Positions 22,628 to 35,742 of a DNA stretch of 64,000 nt are shown piece after piece. The translations under genes were made by a program, and so were the position numbers. How positions within the stretch are numbered: position 1 is the first letter of the stretch; each line of letters begins with the position of its first letter. The notes below the pieces were generated by a model. It was not told where the DNA came from. It worked only from the letters and a program-made list of their open reading frames with translations, and did not search any database. The DNA lies in contig NZ_JANGEY010000001.1 in NCBI RefSeq assembly GCF_024451105.1, positions 186,001 to 250,000 on the forward strand, in the 5' to 3' direction. Source of the stretch: Stutzerimonas stutzeri. GTDB lineage: Bacteria > Pseudomonadota > Gammaproteobacteria > Pseudomonadales > Pseudomonadaceae.

Positions 22628-22640
22628 ATCGGGAGGGTCT

Positions 22641-22679
22641 TCCATCTGTGGAAATGGAGGGCACTCCCGGGGAGTGCCC
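22641..22679 (-). repeat. Two hairpins in the secA leader
   Basis: GGGCACTCC (22659-22667), loop cgg, GGAGTGCCC (22671-22679) forms a 9-bp stem. Nearer to secA, TTCCA/TGGAA (22640-22653) forms a 5-bp stem. Both lie between the secA promoter and start codon and are transcribed with secA. They could affect translation. Confidence 0.6.
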
Positions 22680-22708
22680 AGTGCCGTCTGAGCGGCAGCG
22701 AAGGGGGC

Positions 22709-22736
22709 ATTCTACTCGGAAATGCCCGCGTGAAAA
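22709..22736 (-). promoter_or_regulatory. Candidate sigma-70 promoter of secA
   Basis: Minus strand: -35 TTTTCA (22736-22731), 16-bp spacer, -10 TAGAAT (22714-22709), about 80 bp upstream of secA in the gap after the M23 gene. Confidence 0.55.
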
Positions 22737-22742
22737 GTCGCC

Positions 22743-23669
22743 TCAGTCATCCTTGCCGGCCCGCGCGATGTAGTGGGCCGGGTCGACATGGCGACCGTTC
22801 TTCTTCACCTCGAAGTGCAGATGCGGCCCCGTGGAGCGCCCGCTGCTGCCGACCAGGGCGATCACCTGGCCACGCTGCACCAGGTCGCCGACCTGCACCA
22901 GATTGCGCTGATTGTGCGCGTACAGGGTAGCGTAGCCGTCGGCGTGGCCGACCTCGACGGTCCAGCCGTAGCCCGGCTTGCGCCCGGACCAGGTGACCAC
23001 CCCGGCGGCGACCGCGACGATCTCGGTGCCCGGCCGGGCGGCGAAGTCGATCCCCTTGTGATGACGGGCACGACCATGGAAGGGATCGCGACGCGGACCG
23101 AAGGACGAGGACTGGTAGCCGCCGAGCAGCGGGCGACCGGCGATCTGCCGGGCATCCTCGAGACGGCGCTCGGCGAGCAGTTGCTCGAGCACCTCGAGCT
23201 GCTGCTCGCGGCTGTCGATGCGCGCCACCAGGGCATCGAGACTGTCGAGCACCTCGCTGCCCGCGAAAGGCTCGCCCTCCAGCGGCTCGTCCGGCCCCCC
23301 CAGCCCCACCGGCTGGGAGAAGTCGAACTCGCTGCCGTCGAGGTCGGCCAGCTCGGCCAGGCGCTCGCCCAGGGCATCCAGGCGGGTCAGCCGCGCCTGC
23401 AGCTCGGCCAGGTGCACGCCGAGGGCGTCCAGCTGGCGCTGAGCCGTGGCGCGCGCCTCGAGGAGCTCCTCCGGCTGCACGCCGCTCGTCGCGGCGGATG
23501 CCGTCCCGGGCACCGCGGCGGCGCCTCCCGGTCCCATCCAGGAGCCCAGCACGACACCGGCGGCGAGGCTGCAGCCGAGCAGGAGAGCGGCCAGCAGCAG
23601 GCTGTGCCGGGGGCGGAGGGTCAGTGCGCGTGCCGCCCCGTGGCGGCGATTCATGAAGATGATATGCAT
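22743..23669 (-). CDS. M23 family metallopeptidase (LytM domain)
   Basis: A 308-residue envelope protein. A basic N-terminus is followed by one TM or uncleaved signal anchor (HSLLLAALLLGCSLAAGVVLGSWMG, about residues 22-46). Then comes a coiled coil rich in Leu/Glu (about 65-190), then an M23 domain with zinc ligands visible in HHKGIDFAARPGTEI (HxxxD) and HLHFEVKKNG (HxH). It is either an active peptidoglycan endopeptidase or an EnvC-like activator; the H...D and HxH residues are present, so activity is possible. The upstream in-frame extension is dropped because MHII at 23669 starts the basic-hydrophobic N-terminus. It sits immediately upstream of secA, where enterobacteria have secM. Confidence 0.85.
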   Translation of the reverse strand: MHIIFMNRRHGAARALTLRPRHSLLLAALLLGCSLAAGVVLGSWMGPGGAAAVPGTASAATSGVQPEELLEARATAQRQLDALGVHLAELQARLTRLDALGERLAELADLDGSEFDFSQPVGLGGPDEPLEGEPFAGSEVLDSLDALVARIDSREQQLEVLEQLLAERRLEDARQIAGRPLLGGYQSSSFGPRRDPFHGRARHHKGIDFAARPGTEIVAVAAGVVTWSGRKPGYGWTVEVGHADGYATLYAHNQRNLVQVGDLVQRGQVIALVGSSGRSTGPHLHFEVKKNGRHVDPAHYIARAGKDD

Positions 23670-23743
23670 GGAACATCCCGCAAGAAGAATCGCTGCGGCC
23701 GTTCTGCTACGATGGCCGCTCGGTTTTTTCCAGGCGTCCTGCC

Positions 23744-24199
23744 ATGACGTATCGCCCCCTGCCGGCCCGCGCACCCGCGACCCTGTTGCGCGGTACGCGG
23801 ACGCTGAAGACGCTGTTCGGCGAGGCACAGCGCCTCGCCCACCTGCAGCAGTTGCTGGAGAGCCAGCTGCAGCCGGCCGCCAGGCCGCACTGCAAGGTCG
23901 CCGCCTGGCGCGACGGCTGCCTGCTGCTGATCGTCACCGACGGCCAGTGGGCCACCCACCTGCGCTACCAGCAGAAACGCCTGCTGCGCCAGCTTCAGCA
24001 GTATCGGGAATTCGCCAACCTAGCGAAGATACTGTTCAAGATTCAACCACTTGCCGCCGAAAGGCGTGCCGCCGGTCGAAATCCCTGCCTGTCGGCTAGC
24101 GCCGCAGACACCCTGCGCACCGCCGCCAGCGGCATCGCCGATCCGCGCCTGCGCGCCGCTCTGGAGCGCCTGGCCAGCCACACCCGCCCGCAGGACTGA
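23744..24199 (+). CDS. dciA: DciA (DUF721) replicative helicase-loading protein
   Basis: A 151-residue protein of the DUF721 family. The KH-like core is visible as the block LQQLLESQLQPAARPHCKVAAW, followed by GCLLLIVTDGQWATHLRYQQKRLLRQLQ. DciA interacts with DnaB and is the ancestral helicase operator in bacteria lacking DnaC. It is divergently transcribed from the M23 gene (74 bp between starts) and convergent with lpxC. The C-terminal 50 residues are low-complexity Ala/Arg and probably flexible. Confidence 0.82.
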   Translation: MTYRPLPARAPATLLRGTRTLKTLFGEAQRLAHLQQLLESQLQPAARPHCKVAAWRDGCLLLIVTDGQWATHLRYQQKRLLRQLQQYREFANLAKILFKIQPLAAERRAAGRNPCLSASAADTLRTAASGIADPRLRAALERLASHTRPQD

Positions 24200-24216
24200 G
24201 AGGCGCGGAAGGCACG

Positions 24217-24246
24217 AAAGAAAAAGGCCACCGCAGGGGGTGGCCT
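24217..24246 (-). terminator. Terminator of the lpxC end of the dcw cluster
   Basis: AGGCCACC (24225-24232) and GGTGGCCT (24239-24246) form an 8-bp stem. On the minus strand it is followed by TTTTTCTTTC. It lies 24 bp past the lpxC stop. Confidence 0.88.
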
Positions 24247-24269
24247 CGAGAGAGAGGGAGAGTCTTGCC

Positions 24270-25217
<948 letters not shown>

Positions 25218-25225
25218 TCAGCAAT

Positions 25226-25250
25226 GGCGGGCATGATAGCAGAGCCCGCC
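25226..25250 (-). promoter_or_regulatory. lpxC promoter -10 inside an inverted repeat
   Basis: Minus strand: TATCAT (25238-25233) is a good -10; a -35 is unclear (TTCAGT at 15 bp). GGCGGGC (25226-25232) and GCCCGCC (25244-25250) flank it as a perfect 7-bp inverted repeat with an 11-nt centre. It may be an operator or an ftsZ-lpxC attenuator hairpin. Confidence 0.55.
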
Positions 25251-25292
25251 CTTACTGAACACCAATCACGGCAATGCCGCTGATATAGCGCA

Positions 25293-26462
25293 TCAATCGG
25301 CCTGACGACGCAGGAACGCCGGAATGTCCAGGTAGTCGAGATCCTCCTGGGTCGCGGCCTTGGGCAACGGTGCGGCGCCGCCGGCGCTCGGACGCGGGTC
25401 GCGCATCACGGTCGGCCGCTCCAGGTCGCGGTAGTTGACCGACGCCGCCTGCGGCGCGGGAGCCGCCGCCGGAGTGTTGTCGACCACCTTGGTCGGCTTC
25501 TCCATGCGCGCGCCGAGGCCGGTGGCGACCACGGTGACGTGCAGCTCGTCGCGCATCTCCGGATCGATCACCGCGCCGATCTTCACGGTGGCGTGCTCGG
25601 AGGTGAACTGCTCGATGATGCTGCCCACCTCGGTGTACTCGCCCAGCGACAGGTCGAGGCCGGCGGTGATGTTGACCAGGATGCCGCGCGCGCCCTGCAG
25701 GTTGATGTCCTCCAGCAGCGGGTTGCGGATCGCCGCCTCGGCCGCCTCGCGGGCGCGGTTCGGACCGCTGGCGTGGCCGGTGCCCATCATCGCCATGCCC
25801 ATCTCGCTCATCACGGTGCGTACGTCGGCGAAGTCGACGTTCATCAGGCCCGGACGCTGCATGATGTCGGAGATGCCGCGCACGGCGCCGGCCAGCACGT
25901 CGTCGGCCTTGGCGAAGGCGGACAGCAGGCTGGCGTCCTTGCCGAGGATGGTCAGCAGCTTCTCGTTGGGGATGGTGATCAGCGAGTCGACGTGTTCGGA
26001 CAGCGCGCGGATGCCCTCGTCGGCGATCTGCATGCGCTTGCGGCCCTCGAAGGGGAACGGCCGGGTGACCACCGCGACGGTGAGGATGCCCATCTCCTTG
26101 GCCACCTCGGCGATCACCGGCGCCGCGCCGGTACCGGTGCCGCCGCCCATGCCGGTGGTGATGAACACCATGTTGGCACCTTCCAGCACCTCGGCGATGC
26201 GCTCGCGGTCCTCCAGCGCGGCCTGGCGGCCGACGTCCGGATTGGTACCGGCACCCAGCCCCTTGGTGACGTTCATGCCCAGTTGCAGGATGGTCTTGGC
26301 ATCGACCTTCTTCAGCGCCTGGGCGTCGGTGTTGGCACAGATGAAGTCGATGTCCTCGATATTGCAGCGCAGCATGTGGTTGACCGCATTGCCGCCGCCG
26401 CCGCCGACACCGATGACCTTGATTACCGCGTTCGATTGAACGTTATCGACCATTTCAAACAT
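25293..26462 (-). CDS. ftsZ: Cell division GTPase FtsZ
   Basis: A 389-residue tubulin homologue forming the Z ring. The GTP-binding tubulin signature GGGTGTG lies near residues 107-113, and the synergy loop region is NVDFADVRTVM. A variable linker (AAAPAPQAAS...) leads to the conserved C-terminal peptide DYLDIPAFLRRQAD that binds FtsA, ZipA and MinC. ATG 26462 has AAGGAGAGG upstream; the frame runs on 17 codons to 26513 without family similarity. It lies 54 bp after ftsA. Confidence 0.97.
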   Translation of the reverse strand: MFEMVDNVQSNAVIKVIGVGGGGGNAVNHMLRCNIEDIDFICANTDAQALKKVDAKTILQLGMNVTKGLGAGTNPDVGRQAALEDRERIAEVLEGANMVFITTGMGGGTGTGAAPVIAEVAKEMGILTVAVVTRPFPFEGRKRMQIADEGIRALSEHVDSLITIPNEKLLTILGKDASLLSAFAKADDVLAGAVRGISDIMQRPGLMNVDFADVRTVMSEMGMAMMGTGHASGPNRAREAAEAAIRNPLLEDINLQGARGILVNITAGLDLSLGEYTEVGSIIEQFTSEHATVKIGAVIDPEMRDELHVTVVATGLGARMEKPTKVVDNTPAAAPAPQAASVNYRDLERPTVMRDPRPSAGGAAPLPKAATQEDLDYLDIPAFLRRQAD

Positions 26463-26516
26463 TTTCCCTCTCCTTTCCCTTGTTCCGACCCGTTGCCGTC
26501 TCGCGCGGCCCACCGG

Positions 26517-27761
26517 TCAGAAGTTGCCCTGCACCCAGCGCTTGAGGCGCACGAATACCGGCGGTTTGCTCTCTTCGCCGCTGCTGGCGCCGGCCGAATG
26601 GCCCGGCGCCCCCTGCTTGCGCAGGCCGTACAGCAGCAGTCCGACCCCGGTCGCATAGGCCGGGTTGCGCACGACATCCTCCAGGCCCCTGACCCCCTGC
26701 GGCAGGCCCAGACGTACCGGCATATGAAAGACTTCCTCGGCCAGCTCGACGGCGCCCTCCATCTTGGCGGTGCCACCGGTGAGAACGATGCCCGCGGGGA
26801 GCATGTCCTCGTAGCCGCTGCGGCGCAGCTCGCCCTGCACCAGAGCGAACAGTTCCTCGTAGCGCGGTTCGACCACCTCGGCCAGCGCCTGGCGCGACAG
26901 TTCGCGCGGCGGTCGGTCGCCGACGCTGGGAACCTTGATGGTCTGCCCGGCGCCGGCCAGCTTGGCCAACGCACAGGCGTAGCGGATCTTGATCTCCTCA
27001 GCATACTGAGTCGGCGTACGCAGGGCCATGGCGATGTCGTTGGTGACCTGGTCGCCGGCGATCGGGATGACCGCAGTGTGACGGATAGCACCCTCGGTGA
27101 AGATGGCGATGTCGGTGGTGCCGCCGCCGATGTCCACCAGGCACACGCCCAGCTCCTTCTCGTCGTCGGTCAGCACCGAATCGGAGGAGGCCAGTTGCTC
27201 GAGGATGATGTCGTCCACCTCCAGACCGCAGCGGCGCACGCATTTCTCGATGTTCTGCGCGGCATTGACCGCGCAGGTGACCACGTGCACCTTGGCCTCC
27301 AGGCGTACCCCGGACATGCCCAGCGGCTCGCGCACGCCGTCCTGGTGGTCGATCGCATAGTCCTGCGCCAGGGTGTGCAGCACCCGCTGGTCGGCGGGAA
27401 TCGCCACCGCCTGGGCGGCGTCCAGCACGCGCTCGATGTCCGCCGGGCTCACCTCGCGGTCGCGGATCGCGACGATGCCGTGGGAGTTCAGGCTGCGGAT
27501 GTGGCTGCCGGCTACCCCGACGAAGGCCGAGTGGATGCGGCAGCCGGCCATCTGCTGCGCCTCGTCGATGGCGTGCTGGATGGCCTGCACGGTGGACTCG
27601 ATGTTGACCACCACCCCCTTCTTCAGACCCCGCGACGGATGGGTACCGACGCCGACGATTTCCAGCTGGCCGTCGGCCGTCACCTCGCCGACCAGCGCCA
27701 CCACCTTGGAGGTGCCGATATCCAGACCGACGATCATCTTGCCGCTCTGCGCGCTTGCCAT
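26517..27761 (-). CDS. ftsA: Cell division protein FtsA
   Basis: A 414-residue actin-like ATPase that tethers FtsZ to the membrane and recruits late divisome proteins. It shows IVGLDIGTSKVVALVGE (phosphate 1), CLVDIGGGTTDIAIF (phosphate 2), GIVLTGGTAKMEG (adenosine), and an amphipathic membrane-targeting C-terminus (VFVRLKRWVQGNF). ATG 27761 has GAGGAGAGAA upstream; the longer frame reading is not family-like. It starts 19 bp after ftsQ. Confidence 0.97.
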   Translation of the reverse strand: MASAQSGKMIVGLDIGTSKVVALVGEVTADGQLEIVGVGTHPSRGLKKGVVVNIESTVQAIQHAIDEAQQMAGCRIHSAFVGVAGSHIRSLNSHGIVAIRDREVSPADIERVLDAAQAVAIPADQRVLHTLAQDYAIDHQDGVREPLGMSGVRLEAKVHVVTCAVNAAQNIEKCVRRCGLEVDDIILEQLASSDSVLTDDEKELGVCLVDIGGGTTDIAIFTEGAIRHTAVIPIAGDQVTNDIAMALRTPTQYAEEIKIRYACALAKLAGAGQTIKVPSVGDRPPRELSRQALAEVVEPRYEELFALVQGELRRSGYEDMLPAGIVLTGGTAKMEGAVELAEEVFHMPVRLGLPQGVRGLEDVVRNPAYATGVGLLLYGLRKQGAPGHSAGASSGEESKPPVFVRLKRWVQGNF

Positions 27762-27780
27762 GATCAGTTCTCTCCTCAAG

Positions 27781-28638
27781 TCACTGCAGGGCCCCGGCGC
27801 TGCCGGGGACCGGCGCCGCCGGCATCTCGCGCCACGCCACGGCCAGGCCGTTGGGATAGCGCAGGTCGACGCGCGCAATGTTCGTGTTGTGCTCTTTCAG
27901 GGCCTTTTCGTAGACGCTGACGAAACGGCGCATCTTTTCCACCACATGGTCGCGACCGAGGAGCAGCTCGATCCCCTGTCCGGTGGTGAGGTACCAGCTG
28001 CCGCGCTCGCGCAGTTCCAGGCGCGTCACGGTGAAGTCCAGCGGCCGCAGCAACTGGCTGAGCAACTGGTACTGGCGCATGATCTGCTGCTGCGCTCGCT
28101 GCGGCCCGGACAGCTTGGGCAGATGCTCGTAGCCGCTCAGGTCGCCGGGAGCGAAGGCGATGCCCTGGTTGTTGAGCAGCGCCTCGTCGCCCCAGCGGGC
28201 CACCGGCAACTGCTCCTCCAGGCGGATCAGCACCTGGTCCGGCCAGACCCGCCGCACCTCGGCCTCGGCGATCCACGGCAACGCCTCCAGGGCGCTGCGC
28301 ATCGCCGCCAGGTCGACGCTGAAGAAGCGCGCGTCGACGAAGGGGGCGACCTGCTCCGCCACCGCGGCCTTGCCGACGTAACGCAGGTCGCCTTCCACGC
28401 TGATCCGCGCGATCGGCTGATCGGCGTAGGGCAGCAGACGCTGAGCGAGGTCGTGCACGCCGAAGCCCAGCCCGAGCAGCAGCAACGGCCAGACGAGGCG
28501 CTTGAGACCGCTCAGCGACGGGCGCGGCAGGCGCTTGCGCAGCGGTTCGCGCACCACCAGACGGCTGGCCCCGCGAGGGACCGGCTTGCGCAGCGGACCC
28601 GCCGGGCCCGGACGCTGGTGACGCAGCAGCGCGATCAT
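27781..28638 (-). CDS. ftsQ: Cell division protein FtsQ
   Basis: A 285-residue bitopic inner-membrane protein. It has a long basic cytoplasmic tail (1-48), TM about residues 49-67 ([18 protein letters not shown]), a POTRA domain ([15 protein letters not shown]...) and the FtsQ beta domain. It links FtsA/FtsK to FtsL/FtsB and FtsW/FtsI. It starts 4 bp after the ddlB stop, so translation is coupled. No Met lies nearer to the TM, supporting the ATG at 28638. Confidence 0.94.
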   Translation of the reverse strand: MIALLRHQRPGPAGPLRKPVPRGASRLVVREPLRKRLPRPSLSGLKRLVWPLLLLGLGFGVHDLAQRLLPYADQPIARISVEGDLRYVGKAAVAEQVAPFVDARFFSVDLAAMRSALEALPWIAEAEVRRVWPDQVLIRLEEQLPVARWGDEALLNNQGIAFAPGDLSGYEHLPKLSGPQRAQQQIMRQYQLLSQLLRPLDFTVTRLELRERGSWYLTTGQGIELLLGRDHVVEKMRRFVSVYEKALKEHNTNIARVDLRYPNGLAVAWREMPAAPVPGSAGALQ

Positions 28639-28642
28639 GGAA

Positions 28643-31021
<2,379 letters not shown>

Positions 31022-31029
<8 letters not shown>

Positions 31030-32092
31030 GGGCCACCTCCAGACAGATGTCGACCACCGCGCGGGTGGCGTCGGGCTTGGCCAGGCGGCGCGCGATGGCG
31101 CCCATGGCCGCGAGTTTTTCGCTGTGCATCAGGACCTCGGTCAGCTGCGCGGCCAGTGCGGCAGCGTCAGTGGCATGTTGCGGCAGGAGCACGGCGGCGC
31201 CGGCTCCGGCCAGATATTCGGCGTTGCGGGTCTGGTGATCGTCGATGGCGTGCGGCAGCGGGATCAGCAGCGACGGCAGTCCGGCGGCGGCCAGTTCGCT
31301 GACGGTCAGCGCGCCGGCGCGGCAGATCACCAGGTCCGCCCAGGCGTAGGCTGCAGCCATGTCGGCGATGAACGGCAGCACCTCGGCGGCGACGCCGGCC
31401 TCGCGGTAGCGTTCGCGGGTCACCTCGGCGTGCTGGCGGCCGGCCTGGTGGCGCACCTCGGGGCGCCGCTCGGCGGGCACCTGCGCCAGCGCCGCCGGCA
31501 GCAGCTTGTTGAGCGGCTCGGCGCCCAGGCTGCCGCCCAGCACCAGCAGGCGCACCGGGCGCCCCGGCAGGCTTTGACGCGGCTCCGCCAGGAACAGTTC
31601 CGTGCGTACCGGATTGCCGGTGGTGCGCCGCCTGGCGGATGGCGCGAAGGTGTCCGGGAAGGCCTCGCAGACCCGCGCGGCGAACGGCGCCAGGGCGCGG
31701 TTGGCGGTACCGGCCACGGCGTTCTGCTCGTGGATCACCAGCGGGATGCCGGCCAGCCGCGCGGCCCAGCCGCCGGGGCCGGTGACGAAGCCGCCCATGC
31801 CCAGCACGCAGACCGGCTCGAGCTCGCGCAGCACCCGGCGCGCCTGCCACAGTGCCCTGCCCAGCAGGAACGGCGCCTTGGCCAGCGACAGCAGGCCCTT
31901 GCCGCGCAGGCCGCTCATCTCGATGCGGTGCAGCGGCAGGCCGGCCTGCGGCACCAGCTCGTTCTCGATGCCGCGCGGAGTGCCCAGCCAGTGCACCTGG
32001 TAGCCGCGCGCCTGGAACTCGCGGGCGCAGGCCAGCGCCGGGAACACGTGGCCGCCGGTACCGCCCGCCATGATCAGCACGTTACCGGACAT
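31022..32092 (-). CDS. murG: MurG N-acetylglucosaminyltransferase
   Basis: A 356-residue GT-B glycosyltransferase on the cytoplasmic membrane face. It adds GlcNAc to lipid I to make lipid II. It shows [14 protein letters not shown] at the N-terminus (G loop 1), [12 protein letters not shown] (G loop 2), [12 protein letters not shown] (G loop 3) and the C-terminal [17 protein letters not shown]-GlcNAc site. Start at ATG 32092 ([11 protein letters not shown]); the upstream 17 codons overlap ftsW in another frame and are not conserved. Overlaps ftsW by 11 bp and murC by 8 bp. Confidence 0.96.
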
Positions 32093-33293
32093 GGCGCGGC
32101 TCCTCGTCGACGAAGTCTGCTTCGGTGAATTCGATTTCGGCATTGCCCAACAGGTTGCGCCGCTCCCAGTCGATGCGCAGCAGCAGGGCCAGGCTGACGC
32201 AGCAGACCACCAGCGAGCTGCCGCCGTAGCTGAGGAACGGCAGGGTCAGGCCCTTGGTCGGCAGCAGGCCGACGTTCACGCCGATGTTGATCAGGAACTG
32301 GCCGATCCACAGGATCGCCAGGCCGTAGGCCACGTAGGCGGAGAAGTACTGCTGGTCCTTCTCCGCCTGCAGGCCGAGATACAGGGCGCGCAGGGTGACC
32401 AGCACGAACAGCGCCACGGTGAGCAGTGCGCCGATCATCCCCAGCTCTTCGGCGAGCACGGCGAAGACGAAGTCGGTGTGCGCTTCGGGCAGGTAGAACT
32501 GCTTCTGCACGCTGTTGCCCAGGCCCACGCCCAGCCACTCGCCGCGGCCGAAGGCGATCAGCGCCTGGCTGAGCTGGTAGCCGGCGCCGAACTGGTCGGC
32601 CCAGGGGTCGATGAAGTTGGTCAGCCGCTTGAGACGGTAGGCCTGGCTCATCATCACCACCACGCCGATCGCCAGCACCCCGGCGACCATCGGCAGGAAG
32701 CGCAGCAGGCTGACTCCGCCGAGGAACAGCATGGTGATGCCGGCGCCGACCAGCACCACGGTGGCGCCGAAGTCCGGCTCGGCGAGCAGCAGGCCGGCCA
32801 TCAGGCCGAGCACGATCAGTGGCATGAACAGCCCCTTCCAGCTGTTCTTCACGTCGGCCTGGCGGCGCACCAGGTAGCCGGCGAGGTAGAGCACGGTGAA
32901 CAGCTTGGCCAGTTCCGAAGGCTGCAGGTTGGCGATGCCGAAGCCGATCCAGCGTCGCGCGCCGTTGACCTCGCGGCCGATGCCCGGCACCAGCACCAGC
33001 ACCAGCAGGACGAAGGCGGCGATCAGCAGCTTGCCGCTGTGCTTCTGCCAGGCGCCGATCGGCACCAGCAGCACCACGCCGGCGGCGGCGCCGCCGATGA
33101 TCAGATAGGCCAGATGGCGGATCGTGTAGTAGAGGACGTCACCCTGCGCCGCCGCGACCTCCGAAGAGGCCGAGGACACCATCACGAAGCCCAGGCCGAG
33201 CAGCGCCAGGCATCCCGCCAGCAGCGGGAAGTCCAGATCGACGCCGCGGCGGCTGAGCAGCGGGGATGGCGACAGGCGCAGGGGCAGGCGCAT
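32082..33293 (-). CDS. ftsW: Septal peptidoglycan polymerase FtsW
   Basis: A 403-residue SEDS glycosyltransferase with about ten TM helices that polymerises lipid II together with FtsI. Signatures are GLGFVMVSSAS in TM1 to TM2, GRGEWLGVGLGNSVQKQFYLPEAHTDFVFAVLAEE (catalytic Asp region and loop), and the final GLTLPFLSYGGSSLV. The start ATG shares one base with the murD stop (TGATG), indicating reinitiation. The C-terminal tail is acidic. Confidence 0.96.
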   Translation of the reverse strand: MRLPLRLSPSPLLSRRGVDLDFPLLAGCLALLGLGFVMVSSASSEVAAAQGDVLYYTIRHLAYLIIGGAAAGVVLLVPIGAWQKHSGKLLIAAFVLLVLVLVPGIGREVNGARRWIGFGIANLQPSELAKLFTVLYLAGYLVRRQADVKNSWKGLFMPLIVLGLMAGLLLAEPDFGATVVLVGAGITMLFLGGVSLLRFLPMVAGVLAIGVVVMMSQAYRLKRLTNFIDPWADQFGAGYQLSQALIAFGRGEWLGVGLGNSVQKQFYLPEAHTDFVFAVLAEELGMIGALLTVALFVLVTLRALYLGLQAEKDQQYFSAYVAYGLAILWIGQFLINIGVNVGLLPTKGLTLPFLSYGGSSLVVCCVSLALLLRIDWERRNLLGNAEIEFTEADFVDEEPRHVR

Positions 33294-34654
33294 CAGGGCA
33301 GCTCCTCCACGGCGCGGGCGAACAGCCGGCCGCGCTCCTCGAAGTTCCTGAACATGTCGAGACTGGCGCAGGCCGGCGACAGCAGTACCGCGTCGCCGGA
33401 CTCGGCCAGCGCCGCGGCGCGCTGCACCGCCTCGTCGAGGCTCGCCACGCGCAGCAGCGGCACCACCGGCTGGCCGTCGCTGCCGCTCAGCGCGCCGGCG
33501 AGCAACTCGGCATCGCGGCCGAGCAGCAGCACGGCACGGCAGTACCTCGCCACGCTGGCGCGCAGCGGGCCGAAGTCGGCGCCCTTGCCGTCGCCGCCGG
33601 CGACCAGCAGCAGCTTGCCGTCGACCTCCGCGCCCAGGCCGTCGATGGCGGCCAGCGCCGCGCCGACGTTGGTCGCCTTGGAGTCGTCGTAGAAGGTCAC
33701 CCCGTCACGCTCGCGCAGCCACTGGCAGCGGTGCGCCAGGCCGGCGAAGCGGCGCAGGGTGTCGAGCATCGGCGCCAGCGGCAGGCCGACGGCATGGCCG
33801 AGAGCCAGCGCCGCCAGGGCGTTGGCCTGGTTGTGCGCGCCGCGGATCTTCAGCTCGCGCACCGGCATCAGCTTGCTGAACTCGAAGGCCAGATACTTCT
33901 CGCCGGCCTCCTCGAGGATGCCGAACGACTTGAAGTCCGGCTTGTCCAGCCCGAAGCTCCAGCACGGCAGCTGGTCGGCGACCAGCGGGCGCGACAGCGG
34001 ATCCTGGCGGTTGACCACCACCTGGCGAGCGCCGCGGAAGATCCGGTGCTTGGCCAGGTGGTAGCTCTCCATGCCGCTGTAGCGGTCCATGTGGTCGTCG
34101 CTGACGTTCAGGCAGGTGGCCACCTCGGCGTTCAGCCGCTCGGTGCTCTCCAGCTGGAAGCTCGACAGCTCGAGCACGTACAGCTCGACGTCGTCGGCCA
34201 GCAGGTCCAGCGCCGGGGTACCGAGGTTGCCGCCCACCGCCACGCGCTTGCCGGCGGCCGCGGCCATCTCGCCGACCAGGGTGGTCACCGTGCTCTTGGC
34301 GTTGGAGCCGGTGATGGCAACGATCGGCGCCCTGGCGTGACGAGCGAACAGGTCGATGTCGCCGGACAGCTTCACCCCACGCGCCCTGGCTTCCTGCAGC
34401 GCGGCGGTGGCCAGCGGCAGGCCGGGGCTGACGTACAGCTCGCCGGCGCGGCAGAGGAAATCGACGTCCAGGGCGCCGCAGCGCACCTCGACCTGCGGGA
34501 ACTCGGTCCGCAGCGTCTCCAGCTCCGGCGGGCTCTGACGGGTGTCGACCACCGCGAAGGGCAGCCCCTGGCGGGCCAGGAAGCGCACCAGCGACAGGCC
34601 GCTCTTGCCGAGACCCACGACGATGCGGAACTGGTCGGAAGCGATCAGCGTCAT
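33293..34654 (-). CDS. murD: UDP-MurNAc-L-Ala--D-Glu ligase
   Basis: A 453-residue Mur ligase adding D-Glu. The N-terminal domain starts RIVVGLGKSGLSLVRFL. The ATP loop reads GSNAKSTVTT (about residues 115-124), in place of the commoner GTNGKST; I recall the same variant in other Pseudomonas MurD. The C-terminal domain has FYDDSKATNVGA. The start ATG at 34654 follows mraY by 5 bp and has GAGG upstream. A far longer open frame upstream is the shadow of mraY. Confidence 0.95.
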   Translation of the reverse strand: MTLIASDQFRIVVGLGKSGLSLVRFLARQGLPFAVVDTRQSPPELETLRTEFPQVEVRCGALDVDFLCRAGELYVSPGLPLATAALQEARARGVKLSGDIDLFARHARAPIVAITGSNAKSTVTTLVGEMAAAAGKRVAVGGNLGTPALDLLADDVELYVLELSSFQLESTERLNAEVATCLNVSDDHMDRYSGMESYHLAKHRIFRGARQVVVNRQDPLSRPLVADQLPCWSFGLDKPDFKSFGILEEAGEKYLAFEFSKLMPVRELKIRGAHNQANALAALALGHAVGLPLAPMLDTLRRFAGLAHRCQWLRERDGVTFYDDSKATNVGAALAAIDGLGAEVDGKLLLVAGGDGKGADFGPLRASVARYCRAVLLLGRDAELLAGALSGSDGQPVVPLLRVASLDEAVQRAAALAESGDAVLLSPACASLDMFRNFEERGRLFARAVEELP

Positions 34655-34659
34655 CTCGA

Positions 34660-35742
<1,083 letters not shown>

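Noticed and set aside
22743-22790. SecM-like arrest peptide at the C-terminus of the M23 protein
   Set aside because: The last residues (HYIARAGKDD) do not resemble the SecM FxxxxWIxxxxGIRAGP arrest motif.
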